A stretch of 8,595 nucleotides of DNA, from the NCBI GenBank assembly GCA_050734915.1, contig JBOHUX010000101.1, forward strand, positions 1 to 8,595, given 5' to 3'. Each line of letters opens with the position of its first letter. Within the stretch, counting starts at the first letter, position 1. Both the position numbers and the translations under genes were made by a program. The notes under the pieces were generated by a model. The model did not search any database. It saw only the letters and a list, made by a program, of their open reading frames with translations, and was not told the DNA's origin. Below, piece after piece: positions 1 through 6,186 of the stretch. This DNA comes from JBOHUX01 sp050734915 (lineage in GTDB: Bacteria > Chloroflexota > Dormibacteria > Dormibacterales > Dormibacteraceae).

Positions 1-573
1 GGTGCCGACGATGTGGATGGCTTCCTTCGCGACCTCGTCGAGCGCGACCGCCGGGAGCTCGCCGAGCGGCTCCAGCGGGCCTCCTCGCGGCTCGTCGAGC
101 TCGGCTCGCTTCTGCCCCGCACCCCCGCGCCGGCGGCCGCCGGCGGCGATCCCGCCGCCGAGGAGGCCTGGAGCGCGCACCAGGTGCTCGCCCACATCGC
201 CGTCCTCTCCAAGTTCTACGGCATGCTCACCTACAAGATCGGCAGCGGGCAGATGGAGGAGGTGGATCTCCTGGCCCAGGTGCGCATGCGGGACCTCGCC
301 GGCGGCCAGATGGCCGAGCGAGGCGACGAGGAGCTGATCGCGCTCGCCACCGCCGATCACCGCCGGACGATCGACTTCCTGAGGTCGGCCGACGCGGCGG
401 CAATGATGCGAACCTCCGATCTCGGCGGGCGCCGGATGTCGGCTCAGGACATCGCGCGCGTCGCGCTCTGCTGCCACCTGGAGGCCCATCTGGACCAGCT
501 CCAGGAGCGGCTCCCGCCGCGCGCCCGGCCCGGCGCCGCGCCCATCTCGCGAGAGCGTCTGGCGGCGCCTTGA
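1..573 (+). CDS. DinB-like (four-helix, three-histidine) protein, 5' end uncertain
   Basis: This is a probable DinB/YfiT-fold protein, a family of four-helix bundles that bind a divalent metal through three histidines; some members are thiol-dependent transferases, and for many the substrate is unknown. Numbering from the GTG at 13 (186 residues to the stop), the first helix is charged (VDGFLRDLVERDRREL). The WSAHQVLAHIAVLSKFYG segment at about 53-70 supplies His61. The C-terminal CCHLEAHLDQL segment supplies His155 and His159 in an H-x3-H pattern, giving the expected three-histidine set. The reading frame is open to the left edge (GADD before the GTG) and no Shine-Dalgarno sequence is visible before the GTG, so the true start may lie outside the window. 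A proline/arginine-rich tail follows the last helix. The sortase gene follows with little or no gap. The fold is fairly sure; the reaction is unknown. Confidence 0.7.
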   Translation, partial: GADDVDGFLRDLVERDRRELAERLQRASSRLVELGSLLPRTPAPAAAGGDPAAEEAWSAHQVLAHIAVLSKFYGMLTYKIGSGQMEEVDLLAQVRMRDLAGGQMAERGDEELIALATADHRRTIDFLRSADAAAMMRTSDLGGRRMSAQDIARVALCCHLEAHLDQLQERLPPRARPGAAPISRERLAAP

Positions 574-593
574 CGAGGGCACCGGGCGGGGGC

Positions 594-1220
594 ATGAAGG
601 AGCGCCGGGGCCGCCGCGTCCGCCGGGTGGGGTTCGGCCTGATCGGGGCGGGACTGCTGCTCATCGTGGGGACCGGCGCCTCATTCCTCTACGGGCAGTG
701 GAAGGGCGCCCAGATCGATCGCCAGTGGCACCAGATCGTTCTCGCCGCTCCCCCCCCTGCTGTTCCCGTCGATCCCACGGCCGCGCTCAGGCACCCCGTG
801 GACGGCGTCGATTTCGCGATCGACATCCCCAGGATCGGCTACGACCACGCGGTCCAGGAGGGCGTCGGCGCGATGGTCCTGCTGGCGGGTCCCGGGCACT
901 ACGCCGGCACCGCCTGGCCGGGCCAGATGGGCAACGTCGGGGTCGCCGCCCACAACACCTATTGGATCCACGTGGACAGCCTCAAGGTGGGCGACGAGAT
1001 CGACCTCCTCACCCGCTGGGGAAACTTCAAGTACCACGTCACCGCCTTCCAGATCGTCAAGCCCTCCGACGTGGCCGTGCTCGCCCAGAAGCCCGGTCAG
1101 CACCGGCTGACGCTGACCACCTGCTGGCCGCTCTGGGCGGGCGCCTTCGCGACCCAGCGGTTCATCATCTCGGCCGTCCAGTACTTCCCCGCCGTCGCTC
1201 CGCCGCACTTCCACAAGTAG
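594..1220 (+). CDS. Sortase, class D/E-like, membrane-anchored
   Basis: Sortases are cysteine transpeptidases on the outer face of the membrane. They cut a C-terminal sorting motif in secreted proteins and join them to the cell wall or to each other. Counting from the ATG at 594 (208 residues), a basic N-terminus precedes one hydrophobic segment at about 10-34, which would act as an uncleaved signal anchor. The sortase barrel follows, with the catalytic histidine at 120 (GNVGVAAHNTYW), the catalytic cysteine at 177 (LTLTTCWPLW) and the arginine at 189 (ATQRFIISA). The TTCWP context resembles class D/E enzymes, not class A or B. An in-frame TTG at 570 overlaps the upstream stop and would add eight residues (216 in all). 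I prefer the ATG because a G-rich stretch precedes it and the basic anchor starts at once. No protein with an LPxTG-like sorting signal is encoded in the window, so the substrate is unknown. Confidence 0.88.
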   Translation: MKERRGRRVRRVGFGLIGAGLLLIVGTGASFLYGQWKGAQIDRQWHQIVLAAPPPAVPVDPTAALRHPVDGVDFAIDIPRIGYDHAVQEGVGAMVLLAGPGHYAGTAWPGQMGNVGVAAHNTYWIHVDSLKVGDEIDLLTRWGNFKYHVTAFQIVKPSDVAVLAQKPGQHRLTLTTCWPLWAGAFATQRFIISAVQYFPAVAPPHFHK

Positions 1221-1255
1221 TCAACCGCCCCCCCGACGTTGTAGGTTTTGATCAG

Positions 1256-1648
1256 ATGAGTGGCGAGGACTCGGAGCGGCTGGCGGAGCGCGTCGTCGCC
1301 GCCCTCAACACGCACGACCGGAGCCAGGTCGAGCGGCTCACCACCGCCGACGTGCAGCTGCGGCTTCCCCCCGGCATGGTGTTCTACGGCCAGTCAGGCG
1401 TCCGCCAGTTCTTCACCGAGCTGGAGGAGCGCCTTCCGGAGCTCACCGTGGTGGCGCGGAGGATCTACTCGGGCGACCATTTCGCGATCGTCGAGTGGGA
1501 GTCGGTGGGCCAGAGCCGCAGCCGCGCGCAGGTGGAGACGATGGGAGTCTTCGTGATGCAGCTCGTGGACGGCCTCATCGAGCGCATCCAGCTCTACCTC
1601 GACACCGCCCAATGGGCCCGGCTGACCGAGGAGCTGAGGCGAACCTAA
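1256..1648 (+). CDS. SnoaL/NTF2-like protein
   Basis: This small 130-residue protein has the pattern of the NTF2-like superfamily (SnoaL-like group), a cone-shaped alpha+beta fold used for polyketide cyclases, ketosteroid isomerases and many uncharacterised pocket proteins. The N-terminal helix (SERLAERVVAALNTHD) is followed by an LTTADVQLRLPPG strand and then GQSGVRQFFTELEERLP, which matches the usual G-x-x-x-I-x-x-F-F helix. The strands FAIVEWESVGQ and ETMGVFVMQLVDGLIERIQLY end in the typical 'dG-ik-i-yyD' finish, here as LYLDTAQW. The ATG at 1256 has a weak GTAGG-type ribosome site about ten bases upstream. The same frame is open further upstream but there runs antisense to nothing and inside the sortase gene, so that part is a shadow. 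It lies 35 bases after the sortase and its stop overlaps the stop of the convergent kinase. The fold is likely; the ligand or activity cannot be read from the sequence. Confidence 0.82.
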   Translation: MSGEDSERLAERVVAALNTHDRSQVERLTTADVQLRLPPGMVFYGQSGVRQFFTELEERLPELTVVARRIYSGDHFAIVEWESVGQSRSRAQVETMGVFVMQLVDGLIERIQLYLDTAQWARLTEELRRT

Positions 1649-2613
1649 CCCGAGCCCGGATCGGCGAGCAGCGCCTCGGGTAGGGGCCTTCCGAACGATT
1701 CCCGGTACCGGCGCCGGAACTCGCCCGGCGGGTACGCGTGCTCGATCGTGCCCACCCGCTCGACGGCGTAGGTCGCGGCGAGGCCCGCCACCCGGCCGGC
1801 GTCCTCGATGGTGAGACCCCGGCGCAGGCCCGCAACCAGCCCCGATCGGTAGGCGTCGCCGGCGCCGGTGGGGTCCTTCTCGTCGGTTGCGGGCGCCGGC
1901 GGCACCTCCACCTGCCCGTCCGGGCTGGAGATCCGGGAGCCCCTCCTTCCCAGCGTCGTGACGACCATCCCGGCCAGCTCCAGGAGGGCGGCCCCATCCC
2001 GGCCGGTGCGCTCCTGGACGAGCTCGATCTCGTAGTCGTTGCCGATCAGGATCCATGCCCCGCGGGCGCCCTCCTCCAGGTCCGCCCCGCTCAGATGGGG
2101 AAGCTGGTGGGCGGGATCGAAGACCCAGGGGAGACCCCGCGCACGGCATTCCGAAACCAGCCTCAGCATGGCCGCCGGGGCGTTGGGCCCGACGATCACC
2201 GCCTCGACGTCGGCGGCGGTGTCGCCCAGGCCCAACATCGCCGCCCGGTTCATGGCGCCCCCGTAGTAGCCGGTGATCTGGTTGTCCTCGAGATCGGTGG
2301 TAGTGAACCCGGTGGCGGTGATCTCCTCCTCGAGCAGCCGAAGCCCGCTGCAGTCGATCCCGCGCCCCGCCAGCCAGTCCCGGTAGGAGGCCGCGTCGGC
2401 TCCGGCGGTGGCCAGGATCGCGCTCGGATATCCGAGTAGAGAGAGGTTGTAGGCGTAGTTCGCGGCCACCCCGCCGCGCCGCTTTTCGAGCGAGTCGACG
2501 AGAAAGCTGAGGTTCAGGATGTGTGCCTGTTCGGGCAGGATGTGGTCGCGGAAGCTCCCCCGGAAGGTGAGGATGTAGTCGAAGGCCACCGAGCCGGTGG
2601 CGAGGACGGCCAT
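1645..2613 (-). CDS. PfkB-family carbohydrate/nucleoside kinase (adenosine kinase-like)
   Basis: This is a complete 322-residue ribokinase/PfkB-family enzyme, which moves the ATP gamma-phosphate to a hydroxymethyl group of a sugar or nucleoside in the cytoplasm. The N-terminal TGSVAFDYILTFRGSFRDHI and the following HILNLSFLV segment resemble the bacterial adenosine kinase-like subgroup. The GGVAANYAYNLSLLG stretch at about 47-61 is the family's N-terminal glycine motif. NDYE at 192-195 and TLGRRGS at 220-226 are the usual C-lobe elements. The C-terminal signature DPTGAGDAYRSG at 247-258 carries the anion-hole glycines and the catalytic base Asp253. The ATG at 2613 matches the family start, but no clear ribosome site precedes it. 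It is the last gene of the minus-strand run, 65 bases after the unrecognised gene, with a hairpin between them. The substrate could be adenosine, ribose or another sugar; the sequence does not settle this. Confidence 0.9.
   Translation of the reverse strand: MAVLATGSVAFDYILTFRGSFRDHILPEQAHILNLSFLVDSLEKRRGGVAANYAYNLSLLGYPSAILATAGADAASYRDWLAGRGIDCSGLRLLEEEITATGFTTTDLEDNQITGYYGGAMNRAAMLGLGDTAADVEAVIVGPNAPAAMLRLVSECRARGLPWVFDPAHQLPHLSGADLEEGARGAWILIGNDYEIELVQERTGRDGAALLELAGMVVTTLGRRGSRISSPDGQVEVPPAPATDEKDPTGAGDAYRSGLVAGLRRGLTIEDAGRVAGLAATYAVERVGTIEHAYPPGEFRRRYRESFGRPLPEALLADPGSG
1648..1681. repeat. Inverted repeat at the convergent gene junction, possible bidirectional terminator
   Basis: A perfect 7-base inverted repeat, ACCCGAG at 1648-1654 and CTCGGGT at 1675-1681, encloses a 20-base loop that can itself form a 3-base GCG/CGC stem stacked on the right arm. 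It begins at the last base of the plus-strand stop codon and lies within the last codons of the minus-strand kinase gene. Its position suits a terminator for one or both convergent units. No T-tract follows on either strand, and in DNA this GC-rich such repeats arise by chance, so the call is weak. Confidence 0.25.
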
Positions 2614-2632
2614 GCCCGGCTGAGGCTAACCG

Positions 2633-2651
2633 AAAAGCCGCCGGAGGCGGC
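2633..2651 (-). terminator. Small intrinsic-terminator-like hairpin before the kinase gene
   Basis: On the minus strand a perfect 6-bp GC stem (GCCGCC at 2651-2646, GGCGGC at 2642-2637) with a 3-base loop is followed at once by TTTT at 2636-2633. It lies in the 65-base gap between the end of the unrecognised 137-residue gene and the kinase start, 19 bases ahead of the kinase ATG. It could end the helicase-nuclease transcript or weaken transcription into the kinase. The stem is short and the T-run is only four bases, so partial termination or a chance structure are both possible. Confidence 0.4.
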
Positions 2652-2678
2652 CCCGGATGCGGCGCGACATGATGCAGT

Positions 2679-3092
2679 TCAGGGGACGTCCAGCCGGCGC
2701 AGGAGGCGGATCGCGAACTCGCCGAAGACGTCGTAGTGGGCTACTCGCCGTCTCCGCTCGGGCTGAATCCACTCCGGCCGCAGGCCCTCACGGCGCCCCC
2801 AGGCCTCGAGCACGTCGCGGCGCCCGATCACGTGCAGGAAGGGCATCTCGCGGCGCAGGCCGCGGATGTAGGTGCCGTGATAATGGTCGAAGTTGCGGTG
2901 GACGGCGATCCCGCCCGCCTCCGCGAACGCGATCGCCTCCCGAGCCCGCCGCCGCTCGAAGTAACGCTCCGGAGCCCCTCCTTCCCGGTCCGCGTCCGCT
3001 TCTCGGCCCCACGAGATCCCGTGACCTCGCGGGGACCGTGCCTCCCCGTGCGGCTCCTCAGGCGTCGAACCCCCGCTCCTCGGCGGCTCCAT
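2679..3092 (-). CDS. Unrecognised small protein coupled to the helicase-nuclease operon
   Basis: This 137-residue protein is not one I recognise with confidence. Its ATG at 3092 is the first start after an in-frame stop and lies 35 bases inside the 3' end of the helicase gene. A GGAGG site sits twelve bases upstream, so it is probably translated by coupling. Residues 1-42 are rich in Gly, Pro, Glu and Arg and look disordered. From about 43 the protein looks folded: an Arg/Ala-rich helix (ERYFERRRAREAIAFAEAGG), then AVHRNFDHYHGTYIRGLRR, then LHVIGRRDVLEAWGRREGLR, and near the end PEWIQ and HYDVFGEFAIRLLRRL. Histidines 65, 70, 72, 87 and 119 and aspartates 69 and 121 are possible metal or catalytic residues. 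The 'GLRPEWIQ ... HYDV' arrangement faintly recalls the DUF4031 family, but this is only an impression. No signal peptide or membrane segment is seen. Confidence 0.6.
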   Translation of the reverse strand: MEPPRSGGSTPEEPHGEARSPRGHGISWGREADADREGGAPERYFERRRAREAIAFAEAGGIAVHRNFDHYHGTYIRGLRREMPFLHVIGRRDVLEAWGRREGLRPEWIQPERRRRVAHYDVFGEFAIRLLRRLDVP

Positions 3093-6000
3093 CCGTCAAT
3101 GGTGCCTCCGTCAGCCCGCCGAACGAAGACGAGGGCGCCGATCGCGCCTGCGGGCACACGCGGCGGTAGGCGCACGTGAAGCAGGGTCGGTCGGCGTGCT
3201 CGGGCCCAAGCTCGAAGTGCCCGGCCCGGATGTCGCGGGCGGCCGCCTCAACCTTCTCGATGACGCCCGCGGAGTCGGGCTCGACCGGGATGCCGCGTCC
3301 GTGCCGGAGGTCGTAGAGGAGCAGGTCGGGCTCGGCGCCCCCGGGCAGCAGACCCCGCTCGGCGGCCAGCCGGTAGAGGCGCAGCTGTGTGCTGTAGGCG
3401 GCGAGCAGGGGACGGTCGAGGCGCCGGTTGGTCTTGTAGTCGACGAGCGCGGTCCGGACCCCCAGCTCCGCCACCCGGTCGACCACGCCGCGGACCCGGG
3501 CGTCCCCCAGGCGGAGATTGAACTCCACCTCCGCTCCCAGGGAGAGTGCGCTCGCCAGCGGATCCTCCCGGTACGAGCGCAGCATCCGGGCGCCCTCGGC
3601 GACCGCCGCCTCCGGCACTCCGTACAGGTCCGCCAGCTCCGCGAACGCCTGGAGCAGGTCGCCCGACTCGCCACCGTGCCAGGCTCGGAGCGCCTCGTGC
3701 ACGGCCGCTCCCAGGGCGTTGGCACCGGTGCCGCGGACCGCCGCGGGGAGCAGCTCGTCCGGGGGGGCGGGAACCCGCCACACCTCCTGATAGCGGTAGC
3801 GGATTGGGCACAGCTCGAACTGCTGGAGCTGCGAGAAGCTGAGCTGGACCCGGGCGGGGGCGTCGAGTGGGGGGCGTGCCGCATCGATCGCCAGCTCGTC
3901 CAGGCGCTCGATCACCTTCGCCACCACGGCCGCCCGGTCCTCACGGTCCGGATCCGGGGCCGGCACCAGCTCAGGCAGTGGCAGCTGCTCCGATTCCGTC
4001 ACCAGCGCGGAGCCGGGGTTGGCCAGCGCCCAGGTCAGGATCTCCGCGAAGAAGTCGTCCTCCCCGTCCGCCAGCGCGACGGCGTCGATCGACGCCTCGG
4101 GGCGGCTGGCGGAGACGCAGAGCCGGTCGGCGGCCCGGGTCAGAGCCACGTAGACGACCCGGCGGCGCTCGGCGCGGTCCAGGCTGACGGCCGCCGCCGA
4201 TGGGCTGGTCAGCGCGAACCGGGGGTGGCGGCCATCCCTGGAGCCGCTCCATCTCTTCATCACGAATCCGAGCTCCTCCGGCTCGAAGAACAGGCTCTGG
4301 AAGTCGCGAGCGAGCGCGGGCCGCGTGTTGACGAGGAAGACCGCCCTCCACTCCAGGCCCTTGGCCGCGTGGACGGTGAGCAGCGAGATCGCCTCCGAGG
4401 TCTCCGGCGCCTCCCCCAGCGCGAGGTCCGCCGCCATGATGTGGTCCAGGTGGCCCACGAAGCCGCCGATCCCGGCCGGGGCGCCGGGCCGGGACCCGTC
4501 ACGCTCGTGACGGCTCGCCATGCTGAATATGAGGCGCAGGTTGCGAAGCGCCCGCGGCCCCTCTCTGAGCGTCCGCACCTGGACATGGCGGAGGTAGCCG
4601 GTCTCCTCGACCAGACGGCCCAGGATGTCCGCCACCGTCATCGTGTCCCGGTCGGAGCCGGCGCCTTCGACCGCGGCCAGCACCCGGTCGGCCCGCCGCG
4701 CGGCGGCCGGCGGAAGGCCGGGGTGGCCCTCGGCCGCCGAACGCTCCCAGCAGTCGCGCAGCCGCATCCCCTTGTGGCCGATCCGGCGGCACGCCACCCG
4801 GTACATCCCGGCGTCGTCGAGGCGCACGACCGGGCCCTGGAGGACGCGCACCAGGGCACCGTCGTCGAGGGGGTCCTCCGCCAGCCGCAGCAGCGCGACG
4901 ACGTCCTTCACCTCCTCGCGGTCGAAGAATCCCGAACCGTCCGACGTCACGTAAGGGATCCCATGCAGGCGGAGCTCCTGCTCGAACTCGGGCGGCAGCC
5001 GGCGGACGGAGTGCGAGAGGACGGCGATCTCCGCCAGGGGCATCCCCTCGTCACGGAGGCGGCGGATCTCCGCGGCGACCATGCGCGCCTCCCTGCCCGC
5101 GTCGGCGGCCATCATCACCGTCACCGCCGCCCCGCCCGCACCCCGCTCGGCGACCAGGTCGGGCTCGCCGGCGAAGTCCCGGTCACGCCGGATCAGCGAT
5201 GTCGCGCAGTCCAGGATCTCCTGGAAGGAGCGCCGGTTCCGGGTCAGAGGCAGCCGCCGGCCGGGGAACCGGGAGCGGATGTTCTCGATCTCCGCGTCGC
5301 GCCAGCCGTAGATCGACTGCTTCGCGTCCCCGACCGCGGTCACGTTGGCGAAGCCATCGGCGGCGAGGAGCCGCACCAGCTCGAACTGGATCCGGTTGGT
5401 GTCCTGGAACTCATCCACCACGATCTGCCGGAAGCGATCCCGGCACCAGCCGCGAAAGGCCGGGATGCGCTCCAGCGCGGCGATGACCCGCAGGACGAGG
5501 TCGTCGAAGTCGAGCAGGCGCCCGGACTCCAGCGCCCCCTCGTAGGCGGCGTAGACCGCGTGGAGGATCCCGATCGCCTCCTCTTCGGCACGGTCGGCGA
5601 GCTCGATCGCAAGCCCGTGCCCGGGATCCGCGAGGATCTCGAGCGCCCGCCGCCGGAACTCCGAGGCGCCGATCCCGCGACCCTTGAGCTTGAGGACGAA
5701 GTCCAGCCCGCGGCGGAGGAGGTCGGAAACGTCGTCCGGGCCCAGGGCGGCCAGCGAGTCGAGGTCGATGCCGGCGACGGCGCCGCTGCGGAGCCGGGCC
5801 CGGAGTGAGTCCAGGAGCAGCCGCTGCCCGATGTCGTCGAGGATCCCCAGCTCCCGGGGGGCGCCGACCAGGTAGGCGTTCTCCTCCAGGAGCCGGGCGC
5901 AGGTGCCGTGGAAGGTCCCGATCCAGGCTGATTCCATCGCCGCCATCTCCTCGGCGCTCCCGTCGCGGCGCAGGCGCTCGGTGATCCGCTCCCGGAGCTC

Positions 6001-6186
6001 GGTGCCGGCCTTCTCCGTGAACGTGACGGTGAGGATGCGATCGCAGGGGAGCCGGCATTCCCGGACCAGCCAGGTGAAGCGCTCGACCATGGTGAACGTC
6101 TTCCCGGTGCCTGGACCCGCCTCGATCAGGAAGGCGCCGTCGGGACCGGCGTGGGCGGCGGCGGCCTGCTCCGCCGTCCGGGTCAT
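3058..6186 (-). CDS. UvrD-type helicase fused to PD-(D/E)XK iron-sulfur nuclease (AdnB/AddA-like)
   Basis: This complete 1042-residue superfamily 1A helicase-nuclease is probably a subunit of a RecBCD/AddAB/AdnAB-type complex that unwinds and resects broken DNA ends for recombination. The motor motifs are intact: AEQ Q-motif at 5-7, Walker A AGPGTGKT at 23-30, TVTFTEKAG at 53-61, TFHGTCARLL at 91-100, Walker B VVDEFQD at 256-262, GDAKQSIYGWRD at 286-297, TVHAAKGLEW at 604-613, and YVALTRAADR at 679-688 with arginine finger Arg684. After a linker, the nuclease begins at about 781: Cys793, His830 (GAAVHEAL), Asp903 (GVVDRV), the D-x-K pair Asp916/Lys918 (VDYKT), Q934-x3-Y938, and Cys1002, Cys1005 and Cys1011 in C-x2-C-x5-C, which with Cys793 should hold a 4Fe-4S cluster. 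A 31-residue Ser/Gly/Glu-rich tail follows. The start overlaps the upstream stop as ATGA, so the two subunits are likely translationally coupled. AdnB fits best because both partners have UvrD-like motors plus nucleases; exact orthology is not proven. Confidence 0.93.
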   Translation of the reverse strand: MTRTAEQAAAAHAGPDGAFLIEAGPGTGKTFTMVERFTWLVRECRLPCDRILTVTFTEKAGTELRERITERLRRDGSAEEMAAMESAWIGTFHGTCARLLEENAYLVGAPRELGILDDIGQRLLLDSLRARLRSGAVAGIDLDSLAALGPDDVSDLLRRGLDFVLKLKGRGIGASEFRRRALEILADPGHGLAIELADRAEEEAIGILHAVYAAYEGALESGRLLDFDDLVLRVIAALERIPAFRGWCRDRFRQIVVDEFQDTNRIQFELVRLLAADGFANVTAVGDAKQSIYGWRDAEIENIRSRFPGRRLPLTRNRRSFQEILDCATSLIRRDRDFAGEPDLVAERGAGGAAVTVMMAADAGREARMVAAEIRRLRDEGMPLAEIAVLSHSVRRLPPEFEQELRLHGIPYVTSDGSGFFDREEVKDVVALLRLAEDPLDDGALVRVLQGPVVRLDDAGMYRVACRRIGHKGMRLRDCWERSAAEGHPGLPPAAARRADRVLAAVEGAGSDRDTMTVADILGRLVEETGYLRHVQVRTLREGPRALRNLRLIFSMASRHERDGSRPGAPAGIGGFVGHLDHIMAADLALGEAPETSEAISLLTVHAAKGLEWRAVFLVNTRPALARDFQSLFFEPEELGFVMKRWSGSRDGRHPRFALTSPSAAAVSLDRAERRRVVYVALTRAADRLCVSASRPEASIDAVALADGEDDFFAEILTWALANPGSALVTESEQLPLPELVPAPDPDREDRAAVVAKVIERLDELAIDAARPPLDAPARVQLSFSQLQQFELCPIRYRYQEVWRVPAPPDELLPAAVRGTGANALGAAVHEALRAWHGGESGDLLQAFAELADLYGVPEAAVAEGARMLRSYREDPLASALSLGAEVEFNLRLGDARVRGVVDRVAELGVRTALVDYKTNRRLDRPLLAAYSTQLRLYRLAAERGLLPGGAEPDLLLYDLRHGRGIPVEPDSAGVIEKVEAAARDIRAGHFELGPEHADRPCFTCAYRRVCPQARSAPSSSFGGLTEAPLTDGAAEERGFDA
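3105..3109 (-). promoter_or_regulatory. Ribosome binding site GGAGG for the 137-residue gene
   Basis: On the minus strand a GGAGG lies inside the helicase-nuclease coding sequence, twelve bases before the ATG at 3092. The spacing is slightly long, but it is one of the few clear Shine-Dalgarno matches in the window. It supports the start inside the upstream gene rather than a later one; no in-frame ATG, GTG or TTG occurs between that start and the folded-looking part of the protein. Confidence 0.45.

Noticed and set aside
570..593. TTG start at 570 for the sortase, overlapping the upstream stop
   Set aside because: It is possible as a coupled start, but the ATG at 594 has a G-rich stretch before it and gives a more typical basic-then-hydrophobic signal anchor. 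The difference is only eight residues.
698..1255. Upstream extension of the SnoaL-like frame through the sortase gene
   Set aside because: This part is an Arg/Pro-rich shadow of the sortase frame; family resemblance begins only after the ATG at 1256.
2055..2276. Several short plus-strand open frames opposite the PfkB kinase (for example 1738-2439)
   Set aside because: They are antisense to a gene with an intact family signature and show no domain features.
3196..5808. An 870-codon open frame on the plus strand opposite the complete helicase-nuclease gene
   Set aside because: It is antisense to a gene with full helicase and nuclease motifs, its translation is a Gly/Arg/Val/Pro/His-rich string with no recognisable domain, and long antisense open frames are expected in DNA this GC-rich.
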